A stretch of 64,000 nt of DNA, taken from the NCBI RefSeq assembly GCF_001984215.1, contig NZ_CP019420.1:558001-622000 (forward strand), in the 5' to 3' direction. The notes beneath the pieces are model-generated. The model was not told the origin of the DNA. It worked only from the letters and a program-made list of their open reading frames with translations, and made no database searches. The first letter of the stretch is position 1; each line of letters starts with the position of its first letter. Below are positions 17,029 through 27,500 of this stretch, piece by piece. The translations under genes were made by a program, and so were the position numbers. The DNA is from Mycobacterium sp. MS1601 (GTDB lineage: Bacteria; Actinomycetota; Actinomycetes; Mycobacteriales; Mycobacteriaceae).

Positions 17029-19430
17029 CTCATCGTCTGCCGCGCTTCGTCGTCGCGGCGCCCGCGTCCGGACACGGCAAAACCACCGTCGCCACCGGTC
17101 TGATGGCGGCCCTGTCCGCGCGTGGGCTGGTGGTCAGCGGTCACAAGGTCGGCCCGGACTACATCGACCCCGGCTATCACGCCATGGCCACCGGCAGGCC
17201 CGGCCGCAACCTCGACCCGTTCATGGTGGGCGAGAACCGGATCGCGCCACTACTGGTCCACGGAGCTTCCGGCGCCGACGTGGCCGTGATCGAGGGCGTG
17301 ATGGGACTGTTCGACGGTCGCCTGGGCACCGACGGCGAATCGTCCACCGCACACGTGGCGGCGTTGACTTCGACGCCAGTGGTCCTCGTCGTCGACATCT
17401 CGCACGCGTCGCGCACCCACGCCGCCGTGGTCACCGGACTGGCGCACTTCGACCCGAGGGTGCAGATCGCCGGCGTGATACTGAACAAGGCGCGCACCGA
17501 CCGGCACGCCGACGAGGTGCGTAATGCCCTGACAGACCGGGGCATTCCGGTGCTGGGTGTGCTACCCCGCGATGCCGGGGTCGAGATGCCGTCACGCCAC
17601 CTCGGTCTGGTCCCGGCCGCCGAACGGGCCGAGTCGGCAACCACGCTGCAGCGGCTGCGCGAGGTGATCGAACAACACGTCGATCTCGAGGCCGTACTCG
17701 ACATCGCTCGGCAGGCACCGGCGTTGAAGGCCACCGGCTGGAACCCCGCTGCCGAGGTGGTGGCCCGCACAGACAACCGGCCGGTGATAGCGCTGGCCGG
17801 CGGGCGGGCGTTCACCTTCCGTTATGCCGAGACCGAGGAGTTGTTGACCGCCGCCGGCTGTGCGGTGGTCGAGTTCGACCCGTTGAGTGATGCGACGCTG
17901 CCGCCCGGCACGGCGGGCATCTACCTCGGCGGCGGTTTCCCCGAGGTGCACGTCGCAGACCTCGCGGCCAATGACGCGTTGATGGCCGAACTCCGCGACG
18001 CCATCGCGGCCGGGGTGCCCACCGTCGCCGAGTGCGCGGGACTGACGTATCTGTGCCGCACCCTGGAGGACGTTCCGGCAATCGGCGCGGTGGACGCGAC
18101 CGCCGCGATGACACCGAAGTTGACGCTGGGTTACCGCATCGCGACGTCGGCCGGCGACTCGCTGCTGGGCAGAACAGGTGAGCAGATCACCGGGCACGAG
18201 TTCCACCGCACCCGGGTCACGCCCGAGGCAGCTCCTGAAACCGGCTGCTCCGCTTGGGTTCTCCCATCCGGGGCGGAAGGCTTTGCCGGACCGACCCTCC
18301 ACGCGTCGTATCTGCACATTCACTGGGCGGGCCATCCGCAGTTGGCGCAGCGGTTCGCCGACGCCGCCCACGACTACGCGGCCGCCCCACCGCCGCGGGA
18401 TTTGCGTCACCACGGCGACGCGGAGGTGGCTTCGGGCCTGCTCGACTTCGCCGTCAACGTCTACGCAGGTCCGCGGCCGACCTGGCTGGATGAGGCGCTG
18501 CACCACGCGGTCGACGCCGCCGGCGCCTATCCCGATGCGACGCAGGCCCGTTCGGTGTTGGGAGCGCGGCACCGCCGCCCGGTCGAGGAGGTGCTGCCGA
18601 CCGCCGGTGCCGCCGAGGCGTTCTTCCTGATCGCCGGACTGCGCCCGTGGCGCCACCCAGTGATGGTGCACCCGCAGTTCACCGAACCTCACCTGGCACT
18701 GGAACAGGCCGGGCACACCGTCACCTCGGTGTTGTGCTCTGCCGATGACGATTTCGCCCTACACCCCGACATGGTGCCCGATAACGCCGATCTGGTGATC
18801 ATCGGCAATCCCACCAATCCCACCGGCGTGCTGCACCCGGCGCAGACCCTTCGTGCGCTGCTGCGCCCGGGCCGGGTGCTGGTGGTGGACGAGGCGTTCA
18901 TGGACGCTGTCCCCGGACAGCCGCACACGATGGCCGACGAGCGGACACCGGGGCTGCTGGTGACCCGCAGCCTCACCAAGCACTGGTCGATTCCCGGGAT
19001 CCGGGCCGGATACCTGCTGGGTGACCCTGACCTGATCACCGAAGCGGCGCTGCGGCAGGTGCCGTGGTCGGTGTCGACGCCTGCGATCGCAGCCATGGTG
19101 GCGTGCTCGGACGACCGCGCCGCGCGGGAAGCCCAACGTCGTGCAGAACAGTTGTGGCACTGGCACACTCACCTTGTTGATGGACTGCAGCAACGGGGTG
19201 TCCGGGTGGTTCCCGGGGAGGCACCGTTTGTGCTGGCACAGGTGGGTCACGGTGTACACCCCGCTCTGCGTGCCACCGGTATGGCCGTACGGCGCGCCGA
19301 CACCTTCCCCGGTCTGGACGCCGATTGGATCCGCATCGCCGTGCGGGATCAGCCCACCACCGATCGACTGCTGGCCGCCTTCGACCGGGTAGTCCAGCGG
19401 CCCCTGCCCATTTCCCAGGAGAATCCATGA
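17025..19430 (+). CDS. cobB: Cobyrinic/hydrogenobyrinic acid a,c-diamide synthase fused to CobC-like PLP enzyme
   Basis: The 801-residue product carries two enzymes. Residues 1 to about 450 are CobB: P-loop APASGHGKTTVATG, VGPDYIDPGYHAMA, VIEGVMGLFDGR and the class-I glutamine amidotransferase nucleophile in VAECAGLTYL near residue 337. It amidates the a and c side chains. From about 465 to the end is a CobC/CobD-type aminotransferase fold with NPTNPTG near 595 and the PLP lysine in TRSLTKHWSIPG near 651, implicated in making the aminopropanol-phosphate arm by threonine-phosphate decarboxylation. GTG 17025 overlaps the cobO stop; ATG 17022 is the alternative. No break or frameshift is seen at the junction, so the fusion looks real. 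Confidence 0.93.
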   Translation: MTHRLPRFVVAAPASGHGKTTVATGLMAALSARGLVVSGHKVGPDYIDPGYHAMATGRPGRNLDPFMVGENRIAPLLVHGASGADVAVIEGVMGLFDGRLGTDGESSTAHVAALTSTPVVLVVDISHASRTHAAVVTGLAHFDPRVQIAGVILNKARTDRHADEVRNALTDRGIPVLGVLPRDAGVEMPSRHLGLVPAAERAESATTLQRLREVIEQHVDLEAVLDIARQAPALKATGWNPAAEVVARTDNRPVIALAGGRAFTFRYAETEELLTAAGCAVVEFDPLSDATLPPGTAGIYLGGGFPEVHVADLAANDALMAELRDAIAAGVPTVAECAGLTYLCRTLEDVPAIGAVDATAAMTPKLTLGYRIATSAGDSLLGRTGEQITGHEFHRTRVTPEAAPETGCSAWVLPSGAEGFAGPTLHASYLHIHWAGHPQLAQRFADAAHDYAAAPPPRDLRHHGDAEVASGLLDFAVNVYAGPRPTWLDEALHHAVDAAGAYPDATQARSVLGARHRRPVEEVLPTAGAAEAFFLIAGLRPWRHPVMVHPQFTEPHLALEQAGHTVTSVLCSADDDFALHPDMVPDNADLVIIGNPTNPTGVLHPAQTLRALLRPGRVLVVDEAFMDAVPGQPHTMADERTPGLLVTRSLTKHWSIPGIRAGYLLGDPDLITEAALRQVPWSVSTPAIAAMVACSDDRAAREAQRRAEQLWHWHTHLVDGLQQRGVRVVPGEAPFVLAQVGHGVHPALRATGMAVRRADTFPGLDADWIRIAVRDQPTTDRLLAAFDRVVQRPLPISQENP

Positions 19431-20470
19431 GTCGCATCGCCCCGCCCTCGCCCGACGTCGCCATCGCCGCGCGAACCCGCCTGGCCAGCCTGGCCACCCC
19501 GCCCGGCGCACTTGGCCAACTCGGTGAGATCGCGGTGTGGGTGTGTGCCACCCAGAATGCCGTCCCGCCGCAACAGCTGGACAACGTACGCCTGGTGATC
19601 TTCGCCGGCGATCACGGCGTCGCCGCACACGGCGTGTCCGCCTTCCCGTCGTCGATCACCGCCGCAACCGTCCGCGCGGCCCTGATCCGGAAACTGGGCG
19701 TCAACTCCCTGGCCGCTGCACACGGGGTCGACGTGCGTGTGCTGGACCTCGGCGTCGACGACGATTTTGCCGACCTGCCTGCCGAGACTCGCAAGAGGCT
19801 GCAGGCCTACAAGATTCGGCGCTGTAGTGGTGCCATTCATCTCGAGGACGCGTTGACCGAGGAGCAGACGCGCGCCGCACTGGCGGCAGGCGCCGAGGTG
19901 GCCGCACAGGAGATCGCCGCCGGCGCGCAACTGCTGATCAGCGGCGATCTGGGTATCGGCAACACCACGCCCGCGGCCGCCATGGTGGCCGCCGGACTCG
20001 GGCTGCCGGCCGACGAGGTGGTGGGACGGGGCAGCGGTATCGACGATGCGGCATTGCAGCACAAGGCTCAGGTGATCCAGACCGCGCTGAATCGGGTCGG
20101 TGACCGTGCCGCCGACGCCGTCCAGACTTTGGCCGCACTCGGTAGCGCCGATCTGGCGGCGTCCACGGGATATCTTGCCGCAGCGGCACGTTCGGGTGTC
20201 CCCGTGCTGCTCGACGGGTTGATGGCGGTGGCGTGTGCATTGACCGCCGACCGGATGAACCCGGGTGCGGCGGCGTGGTTCGCCGCGGGGCACCGCTCGA
20301 CCGAACCGGCCCAGAGCCTTGCGTTGGACAAACTCGGCTTGTCCCCGCTGTTGGATCTCGGTCTACGACTCGGAGAAGGCTCCGGTGCGGTGGCTGCGAT
20401 ACCGGTGTTGCGTGGCGCGGTGGCCGCGATGCGGGACACCGCGCTGCTGACGGATCTGATGCCGGGGTGA
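19427..20470 (+). CDS. cobT: Nicotinate-nucleotide:dimethylbenzimidazole phosphoribosyltransferase
   Basis: This 347-residue enzyme activates the lower ligand base to alpha-ribazole phosphate. Clear blocks are TPPGALGQLGEIAVW, FAGDHGVAAHGVSAFPSS, LLISGDLGIGNTTPAAAM and the catalytic glutamate in GLRLGEGSGAV near residue 317. ATG 19427 overlaps the cobBC stop (ATGA) and GGAG lies six bases upstream. It continues the riboswitch-led operon. Dimethylbenzimidazole synthesis (bluB) and cobS are not in this window. Confidence 0.96.
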   Translation: MSRIAPPSPDVAIAARTRLASLATPPGALGQLGEIAVWVCATQNAVPPQQLDNVRLVIFAGDHGVAAHGVSAFPSSITAATVRAALIRKLGVNSLAAAHGVDVRVLDLGVDDDFADLPAETRKRLQAYKIRRCSGAIHLEDALTEEQTRAALAAGAEVAAQEIAAGAQLLISGDLGIGNTTPAAAMVAAGLGLPADEVVGRGSGIDDAALQHKAQVIQTALNRVGDRAADAVQTLAALGSADLAASTGYLAAAARSGVPVLLDGLMAVACALTADRMNPGAAAWFAAGHRSTEPAQSLALDKLGLSPLLDLGLRLGEGSGAVAAIPVLRGAVAAMRDTALLTDLMPG

Positions 20471-20486
20471 GCTCGGGTTGAGCGGC

Positions 20487-20585
20487 TCAGAGTTTCAGCA
20501 CGCGGCCGGCAATGACCAGGTGCACGTCATCGCACACTGCGGCCACCCGCCGGTTCACGGTGCCGAGCAGGTCGCCGATCATCGC
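20487..20585 (-). pseudogene. Antisense fragment resembling the C-terminus of CobU/CobP
   Basis: On the minus strand, between cobT and cobD, an open stretch ends in GDLLGTVNRRVAAV then CDDVHLVIAGRVLKL and a stop. This matches, by eye and memory, the conserved C-terminal helix and strand of adenosylcobinamide kinase/guanylyltransferase (pattern RDxxGRxNQxxAxxxDEVxLVVAG). Upstream sequence is occupied by cobD in the opposite sense, so the kinase P-loop part is gone. It is best read as a relic of a former cobU, though a chance match over about 30 residues cannot be excluded. Confidence 0.5.
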
Positions 20586-20597
20586 AGGGAAAGTCAG

Positions 20598-21554
20598 ATG
20601 CCCAACCCAATGACGTGGCGGGCGGTGGGCCTGATCCTCGGCCACACCACCGACCGTCTGCTCGGTGACCCCCGCAGGGGTCATCCCGTGGCCGGATTCG
20701 GTCGTGTCGCTTCAGCACTGGAAAAGCGCATGTACGCCGACAGTAACGCCCGTGGCCTCGCATACGAGGTGTTGTTGATCGGCACCGCCACTGCGATGGC
20801 GGTCGCCGCGGAACGCTACGCTCGTCATCCCGCGGCACAGGTATTGGTGACCACGGTGACCACCTGGGCGGTGCTCGGCGGCCGCTCACTCGAACGTGAA
20901 GCGCTGGCGGTACACCGATTGCTCGAGGCCGGCGACCTCGACGGCGCCCGGCAGCAGTTGCGTAACCTGGTCGGCCGCGACACCTCCGCTCTGACTCCGG
21001 ACGAAGTGGCCCGTGCGGTGGTCGAGTCGGTGGCCGAGAACACCAGCGACGCGGTGGTCACGTCCTACTTCTGGGGCGCGGTTGCCGGGGTGCCCGGGCT
21101 GGTTGCGCACCGGGCCGCCAACACCCTGGACGCGATGGTGGGCCATCACAACCAGCGCTACGAGCGGTTCGGTTGGGCCGCTGCCCGATTCGATGACTTA
21201 CTCGGCTTCCCCGGTGCTCGCTGCGCCGGTCTGATCACGACCGTCCTGGCTCCGGATCCACGCGGAGCACTACGTGCGTGGCTCCGTGACGCCGACGGCC
21301 ATCCCAGTCCGAACGCCGGGGTTGTCGAGGCCAGTTTCGCTGGGGCACTGGGGATCCGGCTCGGCGGCACCAACACCTACTACGGCAATCGCACTGAGCA
21401 CCGCGCCCTGATGGGCGATGGGCGAGCTCCGGTGCCAAGCGACGTTCCGCGCACCACCCGGCTCGCCCGCCGGGTGGGCTGGGCTGCCGCAGTCACCGCC
21501 GCCCTCCTGCCCGCGACAGCGCGCATGTTGGTAGCGCGCCGGTCTGTGGGTTGA
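20598..21554 (+). CDS. cobD: Adenosylcobinamide-phosphate synthase
   Basis: This 318-residue integral membrane protein of the CbiB/CobD family attaches aminopropanol (phosphate) to adenosylcobyric acid. It has hydrophobic N-terminal helices, TDRLLGDPRRGHPVAGFGR, a VVESVAENTSDAVVTSYFWGA core with downstream AANTLDAMVGHHN, and the LGGTNTYYGN loop near the C-terminus, all family hallmarks. ATG 20598 follows AGGGAAA; a second ATG lies twelve bases on. It starts 127 bases after cobT, with the CobU-like relic between, and converges on cobK. Confidence 0.94.
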   Translation: MPNPMTWRAVGLILGHTTDRLLGDPRRGHPVAGFGRVASALEKRMYADSNARGLAYEVLLIGTATAMAVAAERYARHPAAQVLVTTVTTWAVLGGRSLEREALAVHRLLEAGDLDGARQQLRNLVGRDTSALTPDEVARAVVESVAENTSDAVVTSYFWGAVAGVPGLVAHRAANTLDAMVGHHNQRYERFGWAAARFDDLLGFPGARCAGLITTVLAPDPRGALRAWLRDADGHPSPNAGVVEASFAGALGIRLGGTNTYYGNRTEHRALMGDGRAPVPSDVPRTTRLARRVGWAAAVTAALLPATARMLVARRSVG

Positions 21555-21565
21555 CGGCAGCCACG

Positions 21566-22297
21566 TCACAGCGCCCGCACCCACGCAACGGCATCTTCCA
21601 CGCTGGACACCGCGGCGACACCGGCCGGGATCTGCGGGCGAGCGACGATCACCACCGGCACGCCGAGTTCGTCGGCCGCCGCCATCTTGGGCCAGGTGTA
21701 TTCACCGCCGGAGTCCTTGGTGACCAGCACGTCGGCCTGGTGTTCGCGCAGCAGGGCCAGCTCCCCCGGCAACGCGTACGGACCGCGGTCATTCCGCAGC
21801 CGCCACCGCTCGGGCAGCTCCACGTCCGGGTCGTCGACCACCCGCGCCAGTACCTCCAGATCCCGTAGTGCCGGGATGAACCGCGCGAGCTGCTGTCGTC
21901 CGATGGTCAGGACGGGCCGCCGCCCCAGAGCGGCGGTGCAGACAGCGGCCTGGTCATGCGAGTCCACCCAGTGCCAGGATGGTTTCGCACGATCGGACCA
22001 GCCCGGGCGCTGCAGCCGCAGCAGCGGACGCTGGGTGGCCGCACAGGCGGCGACGGCGTTCTGCGACATGGTGAGCGCAAAGGGGTGGGTGGCATCCACC
22101 ACGGCGTCGTACTCGGCCAGGACGCTGCACAACCCATCCACCCCGCCGAATCCGCCGACGCGGACGGGGCCCACCGGCATCCGTGGCCGAGCCACGCGGC
22201 CGGCCAACGAACTCATCACGTCGATCCCGTCAGCCACCAGGTCGGCGGCCAGCGCCCGAGCTTCGGCGGTTCCGCCGAGCAGCAGCAGCCTCATCAC
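21566..22297 (-). CDS. cobK: Precorrin-6A reductase
   Basis: This 243-residue NADPH-dependent enzyme reduces precorrin-6A (precorrin-6x) to precorrin-6B. Family features are the N-terminal [38 protein letters not shown], and near the C-terminus [19 protein letters not shown] and [10 protein letters not shown]. Its ATG overlaps the cobQ stop, and it is the last gene of the cobN-cobF-cobQ-cobK unit. In M. tuberculosis cobK sits next to cobL and cobM; here it does not, so the pathway is arranged differently. Confidence 0.95.
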   Translation of the reverse strand: MMRLLLLGGTAEARALAADLVADGIDVMSSLAGRVARPRMPVGPVRVGGFGGVDGLCSVLAEYDAVVDATHPFALTMSQNAVAACAATQRPLLRLQRPGWSDRAKPSWHWVDSHDQAAVCTAALGRRPVLTIGRQQLARFIPALRDLEVLARVVDDPDVELPERWRLRNDRGPYALPGELALLREHQADVLVTKDSGGEYTWPKMAAADELGVPVVIVARPQIPAGVAAVSSVEDAVAWVRAL

Positions 22298-23757
22298 GGC
22301 GCTCCCGGCGCAAGGAACGGAAGATCGCCGGGGGCGCCGTCCGCCACCAGCGCCAGGAGCGCGTCGACGTCGAGGTGCTGTTCGACCAACTGCCCCAACA
22401 GGTCGAGGCGGCGTTGCCGCGCAGCGGGGAAGCTCACCCCGGACGGCGCCAGTCCCAGCGTCTCGCGCAGAAACTCCGCGCGCAGCTCATCACCTTCCAG
22501 CGAGCCGTGCCACATGGTTCCGAACACGTGCCCGGCCCGTGCGCCGCCGAGGAAGTCATCGACGTCGTGGCCGCGGGTGATGCGCCCGTGGTGGATTTCG
22601 TAGCCCGACGCCGGCACACCGAGTCCGGTGCCGTGGGGCAGGCGCAGCACTTTCGCCGCGGCGAAAGTCGTCTCTATCTCCAACAGGCCCAGGCCGGGAA
22701 CCTCGGCGGGTTGGCCCTCGATACCGTGCGGGTCGCGAATCATCCGACCGAGCATCTGGAAGCCCCCACAGATGCCCAGCAGCGGCTTGCCTGCCTCGAC
22801 GTGGGCGGTGATGGCGTGATCCAGACCCCGGGACCGCAACCACGCCAGGTCGGCGATGGTGGCGCGAGTTCCCGGCAGCACCACCAGGTCCGCATCGCCG
22901 AGCGACCTGGGATCCGAGACGAACACGACGTCCAGATCGGGTTCCAGACCGAGTGCGTCGACGTCGGTGAAGTTGCTGACCCGGGGCAGCCGGATCACGG
23001 CCACTCGGCGGGCGCCGTCGCCCGGGGACCGGCGGCCTTCGAGATCCAGTGCGTCCTCGGAATCGAGCCAGAGGTCGGGATGCCAGGGCAAGGTGCCGTA
23101 TACGCGGCGACCGGTCACCCGTTCCAGATCACGCAGGCCGGGCGCCAGCAGGTCGAGATCGCCGCGGAACTTGTTCACGATGAAACCGGTCACCAGCGCC
23201 TGGTCCTCGGGTGAGAGCAGCGCAACCGAACCGAGGAACGCGGCAAACACCCCACCGCGGTCGATGTCGCCCACCACCACGGTGGGCAACCCGGCGTGGC
23301 GGGCCAATCCCATGTTGACGTAATCGCCTGCGCGCAAGTTGATCTCGGCGGGACTGCCGGCGCCTTCGGCTACCACCACGTCGAACCTCGCGGCCAGGTC
23401 GTCGAACGCTTGGTGTGCGGCGGTGGCCAGGGCACGCCGGCCGTCGAGCCAGTCCGACGACGACACCTCGCCCCAGGGTTGCCCCATCAGCACCACATGG
23501 CTGCGACGGTCGCTGCCGGGTTTGAGCAGCACCGGGTTCATCGCCGCCTCGGGCTCGGCGCCGGCTGCCAGGGCCTGAACCCATTGCGCCCGGCCTATTT
23601 CCACGCCTTGCCCGCAGACCATCGAGTTGTTCGACATGTTCTGCGCCTTGTACGGAGCAACTTTGACACCGCGGTGGGCCAGCGCCCGGCACAGCCCGGT
23701 GGTGACCACACTCTTGCCCGCGTCGCTGGTGGTGCCGGCCACCAAGATCCCCGGCAT
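22294..23757 (-). CDS. cobQ: Adenosylcobyric acid synthase (glutamine-hydrolysing)
   Basis: This 487-residue enzyme amidates the b, d, e and g side chains of adenosylcobyrinic a,c-diamide. It has the DTBS-like P-loop [21 protein letters not shown], the [12 protein letters not shown] block, [13 protein letters not shown] and [15 protein letters not shown]. The C-terminal amidotransferase has nucleophile cysteine in [12 protein letters not shown] near residue 325 and a late [11 protein letters not shown] histidine. Start ATG 23757 overlaps the cobF stop as TGATG. Confidence 0.96.
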   Translation of the reverse strand: MPGILVAGTTSDAGKSVVTTGLCRALAHRGVKVAPYKAQNMSNNSMVCGQGVEIGRAQWVQALAAGAEPEAAMNPVLLKPGSDRRSHVVLMGQPWGEVSSSDWLDGRRALATAAHQAFDDLAARFDVVVAEGAGSPAEINLRAGDYVNMGLARHAGLPTVVVGDIDRGGVFAAFLGSVALLSPEDQALVTGFIVNKFRGDLDLLAPGLRDLERVTGRRVYGTLPWHPDLWLDSEDALDLEGRRSPGDGARRVAVIRLPRVSNFTDVDALGLEPDLDVVFVSDPRSLGDADLVVLPGTRATIADLAWLRSRGLDHAITAHVEAGKPLLGICGGFQMLGRMIRDPHGIEGQPAEVPGLGLLEIETTFAAAKVLRLPHGTGLGVPASGYEIHHGRITRGHDVDDFLGGARAGHVFGTMWHGSLEGDELRAEFLRETLGLAPSGVSFPAARQRRLDLLGQLVEQHLDVDALLALVADGAPGDLPFLAPGAP

Positions 23758-24515
23758 CAGTTCTTCCTCAGCAGGAACAGATCCATCACCCAGCCGGCGT
23801 CGGCTTTCGCCGCCTCCCGTGCCGCGACCATCGCGGGGTACACCTCGCCGAGGCGTCCGCTGATCAGCCGTTCACCGGGAGCGCCGAGATTGGCGCCCCA
23901 CCAGAACATCCAGTCCTGCAGACCGGACAGGTCGAGCCGTTCGGGTGGCGGATTGAGCATCGCGACGATGTTGTCCTGGCCGGACGCCACCGCCTCCTGC
24001 AGCCGTCTGCCGGTGGTGATGTGCACCGGACGACCCACCTCGTGCAACACGATCCGGTGCCGGGCCGCCAACAGCTGTGGAGCACTGATTCCCGGCAGCA
24101 CCTCGATGTCCACCGGAACCCCGAGTTCACGCACCAACTCGGCGATCCGAATCGTCGAGTCGTACAGCGACGGATCACCCCAGACCAGGAACGCCGCCGT
24201 TCCTCCGCGCTCACGCAGGATCTCGGCATACCGCTGCGCCCGTGCGGTGTGCCAATCCGCCACGGCGCCTTCATAACCAGTGGTGCTCAGCTCCGCGGAG
24301 CGGTCTCGTTCGGGATCGCGAACCGCGACCACGGGTGCGCCGCCGTACGCCGCGAGGATTTCGCGCCGCAGCGCCAGCAGGCCGTCTCGGTCGTTCCCTG
24401 AGCCGTCGCTCTTGTCGGCGGCCAGCACGTAGTCGACCGATTGCAGCGCCGCGGCGACCTCGGCCGTGATGTGCTGGGGTCCCATTCCGACCCCGAGAAT
24501 CCGTAGGGTGATCAT
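23757..24515 (-). CDS. cobF: Precorrin-6A synthase (deacetylating)
   Basis: This 252-residue tetrapyrrole methylase methylates C1 of precorrin-5 and expels the two-carbon acetate, a step specific to aerobic cobalamin synthesis. It begins ITLRILGVGMGPQHIT, then shows FLVWGDPSLYDSTIRI and VLPGISAPQLLAARH, as in CobF. ATG 24515 lies one base after the cobN stop. The presence of CobF, CobN and CobK together indicates the oxygen-dependent pathway. Confidence 0.95.
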   Translation of the reverse strand: MITLRILGVGMGPQHITAEVAAALQSVDYVLAADKSDGSGNDRDGLLALRREILAAYGGAPVVAVRDPERDRSAELSTTGYEGAVADWHTARAQRYAEILRERGGTAAFLVWGDPSLYDSTIRIAELVRELGVPVDIEVLPGISAPQLLAARHRIVLHEVGRPVHITTGRRLQEAVASGQDNIVAMLNPPPERLDLSGLQDWMFWWGANLGAPGERLISGRLGEVYPAMVAAREAAKADAGWVMDLFLLRKN

Positions 24516-24516
24516 C

Positions 24517-27500
24517 TCAGCGGTCCTCGAGGTCGCCTTCGACCTCCAGGTAGGCCTGCTGCAGCGCCGCCAGCGTCTCCGGTGAGGGCTCGGCCCACAG
24601 CCCCCGGTCGGCCGCTTCCTGCAGTCGCTCGACGATGCCCTGCAGCGCCCATGGGTTGGATTTGTCCAGGAATTCACGGTTCGTCGGATCCAGCACGTAC
24701 TCGCTTGCGAGCTTCTCGTACATCCAGTCGTGCACCACCCCGGCGGTGGCGTCGAAACCGAACAGGTAGTCGACCGTGGCGGCAAGCTCGAAGGCGCCCT
24801 TGTACCCGTGCTTTCGCATGGCGGAGATCCAGCGGGGGTTCACCACCCGGGACCGGAAAACCCGAGCGGTCTCCTCGGCCAGGGTCCGGGTGCGCACCGC
24901 ATCCGGTGTCGTGGAATCCCCCACGTAGGCCTTGGGATCGGAACCGGTGAGCGCACGAATGGTGGCCACCATGCCGCCGTGGTACTGGAAGTAGTCATCG
25001 CTGTCGGCAATGTCGTGTTCGCGGGTGTCGATGTTCTTGGCTGCCACCTTGATGCGCGAATAGTTGGTGCGCATGTCATCGGCGGCGGCCACCCCGTCGA
25101 GACCACGACCGTAGGCGAACCCGCCCCACGCGGTGTACACCTCGGCCAGGTCTTTGTCGTCACGCCAGGTGCCGGCCTCGATCACCTGCAGGATACCGGC
25201 GCCATACGAACCCGGTTTTGATCCGAAAATTCTTGTGGTAGACCTGCGTTCGTCGCCGTGATCAGCCATATCGGCGCGCGCGTGGGCCGCGACGAAGTTC
25301 TGCTCGTCCGGCTCGTCGAGTGCGGCGACCATGCGTACGGCGTCGTCGAGCATCGCCACCACATGCGGAAAGGCGTCGCGGAAGAACCCGGAGATCCGGA
25401 CCGTCACATCGATGCGCGGTCGGCCGAGTTCCTGCAGGGACATGATCTCCAGCCGGCTGACCCGTCGCGAGGCCTCGTCCCATTCCGGTCGAACACCCAG
25501 CAGCGCAAGCACTTCGGCCACGTCGTCACCGGAGGTACGCATGGCGCTGGTGCCCCACACCGACAGACCCACCGACTCCGGATAGGCACCGGTGTCGTCG
25601 AGGTAACGAGCCACCAGCGATTCGGCCATCGCCTGGCCGGTCTGCCAGGCCAGGCGTGACGGCACCGCGCGGGGATCGACGGTGTAGAAGTTGCGGCCCG
25701 TCGGCAACACGTTCACCAAACCGCGCAGCGGCGATCCAGAAGGTCCGGGGCGCACGAATCCACCTGAGAGAGCGTGCAGTACGGCGTCGAGCTCACCGAC
25801 GGTGCCCGCCAACCGGGGCACCACCTCGGTAGCGGCGAACCGCAGCACCGACTGCACCTCGGGGTCGTCGTGCAGAGTGGTCGCGACGGCGGCATCCCAG
25901 CCGGCGGCGTCCATGGCTTCGACGAGTCCGCGGGCGCGGGTCTCGATCTCGTCGACAGCGGCTGTCTCGGCGTCCTCTTTCAGACCGAGCGCGGCGCGCA
26001 GCCCCGGCACGGCGTGGTCGCGGCCACCCCACACCTGGGCGGCCCGCAGAATCGCCAGCACCAGGTTGACCCGCGCCGGCCCGACGGGAGCGCCGCCGAG
26101 CACGTGCAGGCCGTCGCGGATCTGGGCGTCCTTGATCTCACACAGCCATCCGTCGACGTGCAGCAGGAAGTCGTCGAACTCTTCGTCTTCCGGACGGTCA
26201 TCGAGGCCGAGGTCGCGGTGCATCTCGGCAGCGCGCATGAGATTCCAGATCTCACCTCGGATGGCCGGTAGTTTGGCCGGGTCCATCGAGGCGATGTTGC
26301 CGTACTCGTCGAGAAGCTGTTCCAGTCGCGCGATGTCGCCGTAGGTCTCGGCGCGAGCCATCGGCGGAATCAGGTGATCGACGATGGTGGCGTGTGCGCG
26401 ACGCTTGGCCTGCGCGCCCTCACCGGGGTCGTTGACCAGGAACGGGTAGATCAGCGGCAGGCTGCCGATGGTGGCGTCGGTGGCGCAGTCAGCCGAGAGC
26501 GCGGCGTTCTTGCCGGGTAGCCATTCCAGGGACCCGTGCTTACCCAGGTGTACCACCGCGTGCGCACCGAAACCCTGCTCCAGCCAACGGTATGCAGCCA
26601 GGTAGTGATGACTCGGCGCCATATCGGGATCGTGGTAGATGGCCACCGGGTTCTCGCCGAAACCGCGGGGCGGCTGGATCATCAGCACGATGTTGCCTGC
26701 CCGCAACGCGGCCAGCACGATGTCACCGGCATCGTTGACGAACAGTTTGCCGGGCGCCGGGCCCCACGCCTGCTCCATCTCCCCGCGCAGACCCGCGGGC
26801 AGGTCCGCGGTCCACGCGGCGTACTGCTGGGCACTGACCGTCACATGCGCGTCGGTGAGTTGGGCTGTGGTGAGCCATTCCTCGTCCTGCCCACCCGCGG
26901 CGATCAAGGTGTGGATCAGCTTGTCACCGGCCTCGGTCTCGTCGTCGATTCCGAGCACGCCGAAACCGTCACCCACGTCGTACCCCGCCGCAGCCAGTCG
27001 GTGCAGCAGGCGCACGGTCGAGGCCGGGGTGTCCAGACCCACGGCGTTTCCGACCCGGGAATGCTTGGTGGGATACGCCGAGAGGACCAGAGCAAGCTTC
27101 TTGTCGCCGTTGGGAACCCGGCGCAGCCGGGCATGGTTGACGGCGATACCGGCCACCCGCGCGCAGCGTTCGGCGTCGGCGACGTAGTGCGGCAGGCCGT
27201 CCTCGTCGATCTCCTTGAACGAGAACGGCGCCGTGATCACCCTGCCGTCGAACTCCGGGATGGCGATCTGGTTCGCCGAGTCCAGTGGGGTCACGCCGTC
27301 GTCGTTGGCCTCCCAGTCCTGCTGAGACGAGGTGAGACACAGGCCCTGCAGCACCGGGATGTCCAGGGCGGCCAGCCGCTCGATGTCCCAGGACCCGTCG
27401 TCGCCGCCGGCGCTGACGCCGGCGGGCCTGGATCCGCCAGCGGCGAGCACGGTGACGATCAGCGCGTCCAACGTGGAGAACGCCTCGTAGAGTTCCTCGG

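Noticed and set aside
17592..18716. Long minus-strand frame across cobBC
   Set aside because: It has no recognisable motif and lies fully antisense to a well-supported gene.
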